From CALBPI01 sp039815365 (GTDB lineage: Bacteria; Pseudomonadota; Gammaproteobacteria; Steroidobacterales; Woeseiaceae): a stretch of DNA of 39,558 nt. The position numbers and the translations under genes are program-made. The notes under the pieces were generated by a model. That model did not search any database. It saw only the letters and a program-made list of their open reading frames with translations, and was not told where the DNA came from. Positions 1 through 8,885 of this stretch are shown here, piece by piece. Positions within the stretch are counted from its first letter, which is position 1; each line of letters starts with the position of its first letter. The stretch lies in the NCBI GenBank assembly GCA_039815365.1, contig JBCBZK010000017.1, positions 1 through 39,558 on the forward strand, read 5' to 3'.

Positions 1-1196
1 GAAACAGACCTACTCGGCGAGCCCGATTGGGTCAATATAGACAGTTTTCCCTTACGCTGGATGATTAACCAAGGACGCCTCGAGGAAGACATGACTGTGA
101 AGCCGATCAGCGCTTCGTTACCACCGGAGATCGTGATGTTGTCTGTAGCCGTCAAAGTGATCTGACCGCGAGACGTTGTCGCCGTACCAGTGGTATCAGC
201 AGCAACAGTTGTCGTTGTCAGACCACCGGCTGGAGCTGTACCTGCCAATGTCTGAGCGATCACGATGTCACGACCGTCCACAGCGCTGAAGGTCACGTTA
301 GTACCATCAAACGACGCAGTAACGCCGGTGTCGTTAGCGAAAAGATTTACGCGATCAGCGAAATCAGAACCTGTAATGGTCAAACCACCACTGATGTCTT
401 CCGCGGTAAACACGGCTTCACCGTTCACTGTCAATGAGTACGTCTCGTCGCTGTTATCCGCGGCACCCTCATCAATCGTCGTGAACGCACTGACTGCGGT
501 CGTTTGTGCCGTCGCGGTCAAACCCGTGACACCTGATGCATTGATTGCTGCGACCTTATCCTGTGCACTAGCGGATTCTGAAACGCCGATTTCCGTTGGC
601 GTTGCGCTACCGACACCAATGCTCAGCTGACCTGCAGCAATTGGGTTAGCGTCGACGGCTGCGCCTTCGAGCGATGCGATCTGGCCGATTTGCGACGTAC
701 GAACGCCGGTGGTCAACGAGACGTTAATTTTCTCACCAACGTTAGCGCCAACCTGGAAGGCTGCGTTACCAAAAGTACCATCAAGTACTTTCAGACCGTT
801 GAATGAGGTTTGCGAAGCAATCCGCTCGACTTCCGCCAAACGCTGCTGTACTTCTTCGTCCAGTGCTGCGCGGTCAGAACTTGAGTTCGTCGCGTTAGCA
901 GACTGTACTGACAGCTCACGAATTCGCTGTAAGTTATTGGTCAACTCGCCCAGCGCGCTTTCAGCGGTCTGTGCAAGAGAGATACCGTCACTCGCGTTAC
1001 GAACCGCCTGGTTCAAACCGCGAATCTGGGTGGTAAAACGTTCTGAGATCGCAAGACCTGCCGCATCATCTTTTGCACTGTTGATGCGAAGACCTGTCGA
1101 CAAACGCTCCAATGATGTCGTCAAGAGACTCTGCGACCGGCCAAGGTTACGCTGAGCATTCAATGACGCTACGTTGGTGTTAATTGACTGTGCCAT
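1..1196 (-). CDS. fliC: Flagellin, C-terminal part missing (left edge)
   Basis: Filament subunit exported through the flagellar type III apparatus. The minus frame from the ATG at 1196 begins MAQSINTNVASLNAQRNL and keeps the conserved D0/D1 helices (SLERLSTGLRINSAKDDAAG, then NNLQRIRELSVQSANAT) over about 170 residues, followed by a Thr/Ala/Gly-rich variable domain. The start is supported by an AGGAG nine bases upstream. The frame stays open to the window edge, but below about position 90 the predicted residues become Arg/Trp/Pro-rich and unlike any flagellin, so the true gene or the assembly probably breaks there. The conserved C-terminal D1/D0 helices are not in the window. It is the last flagellar gene on this strand, downstream of flgL, with its own candidate sigma-28 promoter. 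Identification is very sure; the left boundary is not. Confidence 0.93.
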   Translation of the reverse strand, partial: MAQSINTNVASLNAQRNLGRSQSLLTTSLERLSTGLRINSAKDDAAGLAISERFTTQIRGLNQAVRNASDGISLAQTAESALGELTNNLQRIRELSVQSANATNSSSDRAALDEEVQQRLAEVERIASQTSFNGLKVLDGTFGNAAFQVGANVGEKINVSLTTGVRTSQIGQIASLEGAAVDANPIAAGQLSIGVGSATPTEIGVSESASAQDKVAAINASGVTGLTATAQTTAVSAFTTIDEGAADNSDETYSLTVNGEAVFTAEDISGGLTITGSDFADRVNLFANDTGVTASFDGTNVTFSAVDGRDIVIAQTLAGTAPAGGLTTTTVAADTTGTATTSRGQITLTATDNITISGGNEALIGFTVMSSSRRPWLIIQRKGKLSILTQSGSPSRSV

Positions 1197-1294
1197 TTTT
1201 TGAAACTCCTAAGTGTTCAACGACCGGTGTATTCATCGCCCGGCCCGAATCGCAATGCATGAAAAGAAGATAGATCAATTGCGCTTCAACCCCT

Positions 1295-1321
1295 GTAGCG
1301 GGAGCCGCGAAAGTTTCTTGA
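1295..1321 (-). promoter_or_regulatory. Candidate sigma-28 (FliA) promoter of flagellin
   Basis: On the minus strand TCAAGAAA, 11 bases, then CCCGCTAC, with the family spacing (consensus TAAAGTTT-N11-GCCGATAA). The -10 core CCGCTA is the same as in the stronger flgM site of this window, which supports a local variant. The predicted start is near 1288, about 90 bases before the ATG. The -35 match is only partial. Confidence 0.5.
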
Positions 1322-1353
1322 GTGCTTTTGTGCAGCGACTATAGAGTTTTCAA

Positions 1354-1376
1354 AAAGTGACAATTCACGTCACTTT
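1354..1376 (-). terminator. Candidate terminator after flgL
   Basis: A perfect 8-bp inverted repeat (AAAGTGAC / GTCACTTT, 7-base loop), followed on the minus strand by a short T run (CACTTTTTG). It lies about 100 bases after the flgL stop and before the flagellin promoter, where the hook-basal-body operon should end. The stem is AT-rich, so strength is uncertain. Confidence 0.45.
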
Positions 1377-1476
1377 GACTTTACCGCCACAGACGAAAAG
1401 TGTGCAGACGGTCACAAAACCATTGCCGGGCAGGACGGCTTCGTCGCAGTCACAAGAACCGCGAGGATAGCGACGA

Positions 1477-2670
1477 TCAGAGGAAGTTAAAGAGCGACAG
1501 CGATTGCACGCGAATAAACGATTGCTGCGCCGCTTCCAACGCAGAAGACTGCTGCGCCAGCGATGAGATAGCGGCTGCGTAATCCAGATCTTCGATATCT
1601 GCCAGCGAGCTTTGCAACACGAGCTTGGTACCTGCATTGATATCAAGCTGGGTTTCAGCCACTGACAAACGCGCACCAATCGCAGTGCGCGCTGTGAGCA
1701 CTTTATCGATTGATTGATCCAAGGCGTTCAAACCACGATTGATCGAATTGTCGGTTGTCGCCCGGGATGCAGGGTTATCTGTGCCGTTCTCCAACGCAAT
1801 CGCAAGGTTGGTCAGCGCTGAAAACACATCGGTGTTGGGGCTTGGGTCGACAGCGAAGTTATCGCCAATCGCGGGGGCACCCTCAATGGAAACACTGATA
1901 CCGTTGAACGTGATGCTGTCACCATCTGTATAGCTACCACTGGTGACCAACACACCGCCATCGTCGCGCACCTCATAGGCATCAGTCGCCGTAAAAGAGA
2001 TCGCGTAGCGCTCGTACGCATAGCCAGGCACGTCTGATGCGGAGTCGTTAAGAATGACACCCGTGCCAGTGTTTGCTGCATCTGAGGTCGCCAACAATTG
2101 ACCGTTGCCTTCGCGGATCCGGCCGAATATCGCATCTCCCGGGTCACTATCCGCGAGTTGACGTGATGCTGAGACCTGAACAACACGCTGACCCTGATCA
2201 CCGTTGTAGGTAAACGTATCACCCGAACGCGTATAGGGTTGGGTGCCTGTCTGGAATCCTGAAAACAAGTACTCATCAGTCGCATCTCGGGTATTAGCCA
2301 AAGACAACGCCTCGAGCACACTCTGGCGCAACTCCTCAGCAATGAACCCGCGTGTTTGTTGATCCTGCGTCGCATTCGCTGCCTGCAATGTCAGCTCGCG
2401 TGCGCGCTGTAGCAAGTTCGTGTAATTGGTCAGTGTCTGCTCTTCGAGTTGCAAACGACTCTCAGCAAGTGACGTGTTGCGCTGGTACTGATCAATCGTT
2501 TCGACAGATTGTCGATAGTCCAACAAACGCGCAGCGGCAACGGGATCGTCAGACGGTCGTTGGATCCGCCGACCAGTCGCGATTTGTTCCTGTATATCAG
2601 TCAGACCGGTCTGTAATCGCTGCAGATTGGCAATACTATTGTTAAAAAATGCTTGAGTCGAAACACGCAT
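1477..2670 (-). CDS. flgL: Flagellar hook-filament junction protein FlgL
   Basis: Second hook-associated protein (HAP3), joining the FlgK ring to the flagellin filament. The 397-residue product starts MRVSTQAFFNNSIANLQRLQ and has a flagellin-like N-terminal coiled-coil with the FlgL signature (QIATGRRIQRPSDDPVAAAR). It ends in the matching C-terminal helix (SALEAAQQSFIRVQSLSLFNFL region). It is longer than the Escherichia coli protein (317), the extra length being a central Thr/Asp/Gly-rich domain of the sort often seen in polar-flagellum FlgL. It begins 12 bases after the flgK stop, with AGGA upstream of the ATG, so the two are co-transcribed. It is the last gene of the flgB-L operon. Confidence 0.95.
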   Translation of the reverse strand: MRVSTQAFFNNSIANLQRLQTGLTDIQEQIATGRRIQRPSDDPVAAARLLDYRQSVETIDQYQRNTSLAESRLQLEEQTLTNYTNLLQRARELTLQAANATQDQQTRGFIAEELRQSVLEALSLANTRDATDEYLFSGFQTGTQPYTRSGDTFTYNGDQGQRVVQVSASRQLADSDPGDAIFGRIREGNGQLLATSDAANTGTGVILNDSASDVPGYAYERYAISFTATDAYEVRDDGGVLVTSGSYTDGDSITFNGISVSIEGAPAIGDNFAVDPSPNTDVFSALTNLAIALENGTDNPASRATTDNSINRGLNALDQSIDKVLTARTAIGARLSVAETQLDINAGTKLVLQSSLADIEDLDYAAAISSLAQQSSALEAAQQSFIRVQSLSLFNFL

Positions 2671-2682
2671 GGTGAGGTCCTG

Positions 2683-4560
2683 TTAGCGACGCGTTGCCGC
2701 GAGCAACGTATCGAATAGAGTACTGGCGACACTGATCACTTGGGCGGCAGCCTGGTAGGACTGCTGGAACCGAATCAGCTCCGCGGCCTCTTCGTCCAAA
2801 TTGACCCCGGATGCTTCCTGCAGCCGGTTCTGCGCACTTTGAAACACGATAGATTGGGCAGTTGCGCTGGATTGCGCCTGACCTGTCACACTACCGATGC
2901 GTGACACCAATTGGCTGTAATTCTCACTAATGCTGAGCGTGCCGTCGCGCAGGATTTGCTGTGACTGTGTTTGTCCCAGCAGCAGCGCGTTGCGGTTATC
3001 GCCTTCCGCGCCAGCGTTGGCAACGATGTCGAAGCGGTCCCCTGCAGCCGGCGTTCCGGAAATTTCAAAATCAACACCATTCACGTTAATCGGCGTGCCA
3101 GGCGCAAACGTGGCCGTCGGACCGCTATTGATCTGATAGGTCGTCGCAGTCAGGAATGTAATGTCACTACTGTTCAGAATTGACGGATTAGTGATGTCTG
3201 TGACCGCGCCATTGTCAATGGCTGCATTGCTCACATTCGCCGCTGCGGCAGTAGCCCGCACTGGGCCGGCTGCTGCGAACGCGCGTCCATCACGCGCTTC
3301 CAATTGGAATCCCGTCAACGCGCCAAGGGTCGGCTCGACGCTGAAACGATCACCTGCCGCAGCTGTACCTGTCACTTCGATACTGAGCCCACCAGCCCGG
3401 AACGGATCTGCAGAGGTGCCGCTGCCTGTCAGTGGGAGCTCATCGCCGCTGTCGGTCAGGAACAATCGGAAATCAGTCCCGTCACTGATGAGTCGGTACT
3501 CTGAATTCTGGACGGCACCAAGATCATCGATCGTCACTGTTAGCTGCGCATTACCGCCATTCGCTGCAGAATTTGATACACGTGGCGCTGCAACGCTAAA
3601 GATATCGGTGCCAAAGTTGCCTTCGCTATCAAGCCCTTGCGCATTTTGTTCATTGATCGCGCTACTCAGCGCGAGCGCCGATGCACCGAGCGTACGCCGC
3701 GCCGGATCGAGGATATCGCTTTGAAAATCCAGCAAAGCGCCGATTGAACCTCCCGATAGCAAGTCCTGCGCCGGTGTTGTGCCGGTCAAACCAACGTAGA
3801 CGACCTCGCTGCGCGTTGGATCGAATTCTGCCTGCTGAACGGCTAAAGTGAAGTTATCGCTGCCGACGACCAGTGTCTGACCGTTGCCGATAAACAAGCT
3901 GACTGCACCTTGCTCGTTCTCCACCACCGTGACGTCGACCCGTTCGCTGAGTTCGCGAATCTGGTTGTCACGACGATCAAGCAGATCGTTGGGCGCGTTG
4001 GCAATTCCAGCATCCGTGATGCTTTGGTTTAGTTGCGCAATCGACTCTGCCAGCTGGTTGATTTCAACCACATTCTGGCTAATTGCCTGCGTCGTCTCCG
4101 TGTCTATCGCTCGCAGTCTCTCGTCCAGTGACTCGAATCGGGCGACAAGATTCCCTGCCTCGGCGAACAGCGCATCGCGCGATGGCGATGCCGGGTCAGC
4201 AGCAAAATCCTGTATCGCGCCGTAAAACTGTGACAACGCGGGCGACAGCCCGGCGTCGGGATCTGCGAGCAGGTCATCTACCCTGCCTGCGAAAGCGGCG
4301 AGTGTCGAAAAGCGCGCGGCAGACGAGCCTGCTGTGCGTACTTGATCCGACAAGAACGCGTCAAAGCTGCGATCAATGCTACTCACCGTAACGCCGCGAC
4401 CCTGAAAACCAATACCGACGAACTGGGGATCACGGGCCTGTAACGACACGCGCTGGCGGCTATAGCCCTCGGTGTTAACGTTGGCAATATTGTTACTGAT
4501 TGTGTCCAGCGAACGGCGAAACGCCCCTAGCGCACCGGTACCAATACCAAAAATAGTCAC
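2683..4560 (-). CDS. flgK: Flagellar hook-associated protein 1, FlgK
   Basis: First junction protein (HAP1) between hook and filament, exported by the flagellar type III system. The 625-residue product opens with a rod/hook-type N-terminus (IFGIGTGALGAFRRSLDTISNNIANVNTEGYSRQR in the first 40 residues) and closes with the family helix (EEAAELIRFQQSYQAAAQVI then STLFDTLLAATR). A central insert of about 250 residues holds two similar Ala/Gly-rich beta modules (each with a PAAGDRF or AAAGDRF element). The start is GTG, with GGGAG ten bases upstream; no in-frame ATG lies nearby. Its order between flgJ and flgL is canonical. Confidence 0.95.
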   Translation of the reverse strand: MTIFGIGTGALGAFRRSLDTISNNIANVNTEGYSRQRVSLQARDPQFVGIGFQGRGVTVSSIDRSFDAFLSDQVRTAGSSAARFSTLAAFAGRVDDLLADPDAGLSPALSQFYGAIQDFAADPASPSRDALFAEAGNLVARFESLDERLRAIDTETTQAISQNVVEINQLAESIAQLNQSITDAGIANAPNDLLDRRDNQIRELSERVDVTVVENEQGAVSLFIGNGQTLVVGSDNFTLAVQQAEFDPTRSEVVYVGLTGTTPAQDLLSGGSIGALLDFQSDILDPARRTLGASALALSSAINEQNAQGLDSEGNFGTDIFSVAAPRVSNSAANGGNAQLTVTIDDLGAVQNSEYRLISDGTDFRLFLTDSGDELPLTGSGTSADPFRAGGLSIEVTGTAAAGDRFSVEPTLGALTGFQLEARDGRAFAAAGPVRATAAAANVSNAAIDNGAVTDITNPSILNSSDITFLTATTYQINSGPTATFAPGTPINVNGVDFEISGTPAAGDRFDIVANAGAEGDNRNALLLGQTQSQQILRDGTLSISENYSQLVSRIGSVTGQAQSSATAQSIVFQSAQNRLQEASGVNLDEEAAELIRFQQSYQAAAQVISVASTLFDTLLAATRR

Positions 4561-4605
4561 AGACGGTTACTCCCGTTTTGCATGAGTGTGCGACCGCGCA
4601 TGTTG

Positions 4606-5478
4606 CTATTGCGCACGACCGGTTAGCGACGCCAAATCGTATTCCTTGAGTGCCACTAATGCGTCGCGCATCGTTGTACTGGTGGCTACTCGTTCAATTT
4701 TCTCGGCATATTGCGGGTCAGTGGCATAGCCTGCGCTTTGCAAAGCAGCACCGAACTGCGTGACGTCGTCGCGTGCGCCAATCACCGATGCGTAGCGTGG
4801 CGCATCAGCGATAAAGTGTGTGTAGTCGTCAAAAGCCGCACCAAGTGATGGGTAGCTGCGAAAGCTCTCGTTGCGTTGTTGCATCGAGCCTTGCTCATAT
4901 TCCAGCGTCGCCTGATTGACACGCTCGCCAGACCACTGATCGCCTGCCTTGATGCCGAACAAATTCAGACTATTGGCGCCTGACGCGTCCGACATGACCC
5001 GTTTTCCCCAACCGGTTTCTAGCGCTGCTTGCGCGATGATGGCAACCGGACTGACGCCAAGCTCGCTGGCTGCTTTCTTGGCAAACGGCAAGACATCAGC
5101 AACGAAATCCGCCGGTTTCTCCCAACTATTAGGGTACTCGGCACGTCGCGTCTTAGCCGCGCTGACGGCCGGTGTTTGTTGCTGCGTTCCACCCAGCTGT
5201 CGCACGATCATCTCAGCCAAACCAATTCCTGGTCCGCTCGCAATGTCGGTAGCAACCTGCTGATCGAACATATCGCGAAACAATTCTTGACCGCCGCTTT
5301 CCGGCAACAGGGCGTCGCCGAAACTCGCATCTCGCATGCTTTGCAGCATGCGTTGCAGAAACAATGCCTCGAACTGTTCCGCGACTTTGTTCAGCGCGTC
5401 ATTGTGATCATCGGCATTGCCGGCGGTCGCTTGTGCTCGCAGGCTTGCGAACTGGCTGAAATCGGTTGCGCTGACCAT
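4606..5478 (-). CDS. flgJ: Bifunctional rod-cap / peptidoglycan hydrolase FlgJ
   Basis: Caps the growing rod and cuts the peptidoglycan so that it can pass. The 290-residue product has the two-domain form typical of beta/gammaproteobacteria. The N-terminal rod-binding domain (about residues 25-100) includes VAEQFEALFLQRMLQSMRDA and GPGIGLAEMIVRQL. The C-terminal GH73 glucosaminidase domain (about 120-285) has the catalytic-glutamate motif AALETGWGKRV with Glu154. There is no signal peptide, as expected for export by the flagellar apparatus. It starts 12 bases after flgI; the Shine-Dalgarno sequence is weak, so translation may be coupled. Confidence 0.95.
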   Translation of the reverse strand: MVSATDFSQFASLRAQATAGNADDHNDALNKVAEQFEALFLQRMLQSMRDASFGDALLPESGGQELFRDMFDQQVATDIASGPGIGLAEMIVRQLGGTQQQTPAVSAAKTRRAEYPNSWEKPADFVADVLPFAKKAASELGVSPVAIIAQAALETGWGKRVMSDASGANSLNLFGIKAGDQWSGERVNQATLEYEQGSMQQRNESFRSYPSLGAAFDDYTHFIADAPRYASVIGARDDVTQFGAALQSAGYATDPQYAEKIERVATSTTMRDALVALKEYDLASLTGRAQ

Positions 5479-5490
5479 CGTATCGCAGGG

Positions 5491-6612
5491 CTATATAACA
5501 AGGAGTTCGGCGCGCAGTGCGCCGGCTTGCTTCAGTGCTTCAAGGATCGCGACCAAATCGCCTGGCGCCGCGCCTACCTGGTTCACCGCCTGAACAATCT
5601 CATTCAGGCTGGTACCGGGAGCGAACAGGAACATACGATTATCTTCCTCTGCGACGCTGACGGAGGATTCACTCGTCAGAACAGTATCACCGACGCCGAA
5701 TGGCGCTGGTTGACTGACTAACGGGCTTTCGCTGATCGTGACCACCAGTGAGCCGTGCGCTACCGCCGCCGGCGACACAACCACATTGGCGCCGATGACG
5801 ACCGTGCCAGTGCGCGAATTAATAATCACTTTAGCCGCAAGCGGTGCAGGTTCAACGTCTATGTTCTCTAGTACGCTGACAAAAGAAGTGCGCGCGCCGG
5901 GGCGTTGCGGTGCGTTTACGCGGACGCTAACAGCGTCCAGCGCTTCTGCAACACCCGCGCCCATCATGTCGTTAATGGCCGCGGACATGCGATGCGCCAT
6001 CGTAAAGTCCGGCGTGTTCAGGTTCAGCATCACAAACGCGTGCTCATTGAATTGCGCTTTGACGGCGCGCTCGACGCTAGCGCCATTCGGGATGCGCCCG
6101 GCGCTTGGAATGTTCACCGTGATTCTTGAACCATCTAAACCTTCGCCGCCAAATCCGCCCACAATCAAGTTGCCTTGGGCGACCGCATAGACGTCCCCGT
6201 CAATACCGCGCAGCGGCGTCATCAACAAACTGCCACCACGTAAGCTCTTGGCGTTACCGATGGAGGATACGGTAACGTCGATCGACTGCCCGGGCTTCGA
6301 GAATGCCGGTAGATCCGCGTGAACCGACACCGCGGCAACGTTTTGAACCTGCGCGGTGACGCCCTCAGGAATCGTAATACCGAACTGCGACAGCATGTTT
6401 TCCAAACTCTGGATCGTAAACGGCGTCTGAGCTGTCTGGTCGCCAGTACCGTTGAGCCCAACCACCAGACCGTAGCCAACAAGTTGGTTATCGCGAACGC
6501 CGGCAACATCAGCCAAATCGCGAATCGTGTCAGCATCCGCTACCCGGGTAGACATCAGAACGACTAATAGCGTGAGCCCGAACAAGGCGACCCATCTCGA
6601 TTTACGTATCAC
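5491..6612 (-). CDS. flgI: Flagellar P-ring protein FlgI
   Basis: Forms the periplasmic P ring that acts as a bushing for the rod in the peptidoglycan layer. The product has 373 residues, the normal family length. An N-terminal Sec signal peptide (RWVALFGLTLLVVLMSTRVADA) is followed by the very conserved block DTIRDLADVAGVRDNQLVGYGLVVGLNGTGD, and it ends in the AILEALKQAGALRAELLVI block. The start is GTG with GGAG eight bases upstream. FlgA, encoded across the divergent promoter region at 11996, is its assembly chaperone. Confidence 0.96.
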   Translation of the reverse strand: MIRKSRWVALFGLTLLVVLMSTRVADADTIRDLADVAGVRDNQLVGYGLVVGLNGTGDQTAQTPFTIQSLENMLSQFGITIPEGVTAQVQNVAAVSVHADLPAFSKPGQSIDVTVSSIGNAKSLRGGSLLMTPLRGIDGDVYAVAQGNLIVGGFGGEGLDGSRITVNIPSAGRIPNGASVERAVKAQFNEHAFVMLNLNTPDFTMAHRMSAAINDMMGAGVAEALDAVSVRVNAPQRPGARTSFVSVLENIDVEPAPLAAKVIINSRTGTVVIGANVVVSPAAVAHGSLVVTISESPLVSQPAPFGVGDTVLTSESSVSVAEEDNRMFLFAPGTSLNEIVQAVNQVGAAPGDLVAILEALKQAGALRAELLVI

Positions 6613-6627
6613 GATAAGCGCTCCATC

Positions 6628-7296
6628 CTAGTTCGGAAACCAGGCGGATTGAACGAAACGTTGCAACCAACCCATTTTGTTAGCAGCGGCCAGAACGCCT
6701 TTGCTGCTGTAAGTGATTCGTGCATCTGCAACGCGACTGGATGCCACGCTATTGTCAGGCTCTATATCGAACGGTCGGATAATGCCTGACAAACGAATAA
6801 ACTCATCACCTTGATTCAGCGTCACCCATTTCTCACCACGAATGACCAAATTGCCGTTAGCCAACCGGTCTACAACAGTCACGGTAATGTCACCGTCCAG
6901 GCTGTTACTTTGCGCGCTGGTACCCTCACCGTTGAACTGCGAGGAACCGCTTAACGTTGCAGACAGAATCTCGTTACCGTTGCGTGTCACGTTCTGACCC
7001 AAAACGCTAGGACTGGCAAAATCCGCACTGCTCGATTTGCCGGCTGTCGTGCTCGACGACTTTGCTGCAGTGGTGTTTTCCTGTAAGCGAATCGTCAGGA
7101 TGTCGCCAACGCGATGCGCTCGCAAATCCTCAAACAGGCGTACATCCAGGTCGGCTTGGTAAATCGCCCCGTCTTCTGCAGGCGCGGCGGCCGCGATAAC
7201 CGGCGTTGGTGGCGAGAAGTCCGGACCACGCATCATGTTGACCACACATCCGCTTAACAGCAATGGCGACAAGAGCAGTAAATATCTGTGTTTCAT
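6628..7296 (-). CDS. flgH: Flagellar L-ring lipoprotein FlgH
   Basis: Outer-membrane ring around the distal rod. The 222-residue product has a lipoprotein signal peptide with lipobox LLSGC, so Cys16 is the likely lipidated residue. Later family blocks include LFEDLRAHRVGDILTIRLQENT and NLVIRGEKWVTLNQGDEFIRLSG, followed by GIIRPFDIEPDNSV. It starts 13 bases after the flgG stop with a GAGAAG ribosome site. Confidence 0.96.
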   Translation of the reverse strand: MKHRYLLLLSPLLLSGCVVNMMRGPDFSPPTPVIAAAAPAEDGAIYQADLDVRLFEDLRAHRVGDILTIRLQENTTAAKSSSTTAGKSSSADFASPSVLGQNVTRNGNEILSATLSGSSQFNGEGTSAQSNSLDGDITVTVVDRLANGNLVIRGEKWVTLNQGDEFIRLSGIIRPFDIEPDNSVASSRVADARITYSSKGVLAAANKMGWLQRFVQSAWFPN

Positions 7297-7309
7297 CTGA
7301 CTTCTCGCG

Positions 7310-8095
7310 TTACAAGTTGTTGGTGAGGAACTGCATCATCTGATCGTTCGTCGATATCGCCTTGGAATTCATTTCGTAAGCGCGTTGCGTCTCGATCATA
7401 TTGACCAGCTCTTCCACAACATTGACGTTTGAACCTTCAAGGGCACCTTGCTGAATAGAGCCGAGCCCGTTCAGCCCCGGTGTACCGGGCTGGGGCGCAC
7501 CGCTGGATGCCGTTTCGACGTAAAGATTCTCTCCACGCGGTTGCAGACCGACGGGGTTGATAAAATCGACTAACTGAACCGATCCGACCTGAGTAGGAGA
7601 CGTCTGGCCGGATAGCTGCACCGTGACCACTCCGTCATTGCCAATCGTGATTGACTGTGCGGCAGCTGGGATCGTGATGGCCGGTTGCACGCTATAGCCG
7701 CTAGAGGTCACCATTTGACCCTGCGCATTCCGACTAAAGCTGCCGTCTCGCGTGTAGGCCAATTGTCCATCAGGTAACAACACCTGGAAAAATCCGCGAC
7801 CCAGAACAGCCATATCGAGCGCACTGTCGGTTTGTAAGATGCCACCCTGCGTGTGCAGCTGTTCGGTCGCGACGACGCGAACCCCTGTACCAACGTTCAA
7901 GCCTGTCGGCAGTGCCGTATCCTGCGACGTTTGCGCGCCAACTTGCCGTCGGTTCTGATAAATCAGATCTTCGAAAACAGCGCGACCGCGTTTAAAACCC
8001 GTCGTGTTGACGTTAGCGAGGTTGTTGGAAACAACCGTCATCTTGGTTTGTTGTGCATCGAGGCCGGTCTTCGCAACCCATAGAGCTTGGTTCAT
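7310..8095 (-). CDS. flgG: Flagellar distal rod protein FlgG
   Basis: Main component of the distal rod linking the MS ring to the hook. The 261 residues match the family almost exactly in length. The N-terminus MNQALWVAKTGLDAQQTKM continues into the rod/hook consensus VSNNLANVNTTGFKRGRA. The C-terminus is the diagnostic EGSNVNVVEELVNMIETQRAYEMNSKAI followed by TNDQMMQFLTNNL. It sits between flgF and flgH with a 12-base gap to flgF. Confidence 0.97.
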   Translation of the reverse strand: MNQALWVAKTGLDAQQTKMTVVSNNLANVNTTGFKRGRAVFEDLIYQNRRQVGAQTSQDTALPTGLNVGTGVRVVATEQLHTQGGILQTDSALDMAVLGRGFFQVLLPDGQLAYTRDGSFSRNAQGQMVTSSGYSVQPAITIPAAAQSITIGNDGVVTVQLSGQTSPTQVGSVQLVDFINPVGLQPRGENLYVETASSGAPQPGTPGLNGLGSIQQGALEGSNVNVVEELVNMIETQRAYEMNSKAISTNDQMMQFLTNNL

Positions 8096-8107
8096 CTTAT
8101 TTCTCCG

Positions 8108-8848
8108 TTAGCGCATGCGCAGTAGCGCAGCTGCTGAATCCGCATTTTCTTCGGCGGTTTTGATCGCTTTGACCTGCATTTCGTAGTGACGTGCAAGACC
8201 GATCATGTTGACGAGTGCATCTGCCACATTGACGTTGCTGCTCTCTAACGCCCCGGGCGTTAATTTGACCGTGGCGTCAGCATCAGAGACCGCCGCATCC
8301 TTGCGGCGAAACAGGCCATCATTGCCCTTCTCCAATTCTGAAAGTTCCGGATTTACAAGCTTGATCCTGTCGACCGTTGCCTGAATTTGTGGACCCTGAC
8401 CTAACGGCGTGACTGACACAGTACCGTCAGGTGCAATCGTCAAACTGGCGTTTGGCGGAATGGCTACTGGTCCACCATTGCCAATGACAGGATCACCTTT
8501 TGCAGTCAATAGCTGACCGACACTGTTGACGCGCAAATCGCCTGCACGCGTGTACCCTTCTGATCCGTCAGCTGACTGAACGGCAAAGAATCCGTCTCCT
8601 GCAATCGCAAGATCGAGATCGCGCCCGGTGGTCATCGTCGTACCTTGCGCAAAGTCGGTTCCATAACGTTCGTTCACCGCATTCACGCGAGTCGCGCGTC
8701 CTGGCCCTTGCACCTCGACCGATGAGAATCCGTGCAAGTCCGCACGGAATCCGGTCGTTGACGCATTCGCCAAATTGTTGCTGTTGACGGTTTGGGCAAT
8801 TTCCGTTTGCCGCGCCCCGGTCATTGCGATGTAGGCCATCCTGTCCAT
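8108..8848 (-). CDS. flgF: Flagellar proximal rod protein FlgF
   Basis: Rod subunit between FlgC and FlgG. The 246-residue product starts MDRMAYIAMTGARQTEIAQTV, the usual FlgF N-terminus, and continues into NSNNLANASTTGFRADLHGF. It ends with SSNVNVADALVNMIGLARHYEMQVKAI. The first ATG (8848) has a weak AGGG upstream; the second Met, at residue 4, is an alternative. It is preceded by a 37-base gap after flgE, one of the larger gaps in the operon; no sigma-54 element was seen there. Confidence 0.96.
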   Translation of the reverse strand: MDRMAYIAMTGARQTEIAQTVNSNNLANASTTGFRADLHGFSSVEVQGPGRATRVNAVNERYGTDFAQGTTMTTGRDLDLAIAGDGFFAVQSADGSEGYTRAGDLRVNSVGQLLTAKGDPVIGNGGPVAIPPNASLTIAPDGTVSVTPLGQGPQIQATVDRIKLVNPELSELEKGNDGLFRRKDAAVSDADATVKLTPGALESSNVNVADALVNMIGLARHYEMQVKAIKTAEENADSAAALLRMR

Positions 8849-8885
8849 AGCGTTACCCTGTGCTACTGCGAATCAGATACGTGAA

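Noticed and set aside
265..1155. Two plus-strand open frames (265-630 and 709-1155)
   Set aside because: They lie antisense within the flagellin gene and have no ribosome sites or protein-like composition; the minus strand is clearly coding.
5029..5721. 230-codon plus-strand open frame
   Set aside because: It crosses the flgJ-flgI junction antisense to two well-conserved flagellar genes.
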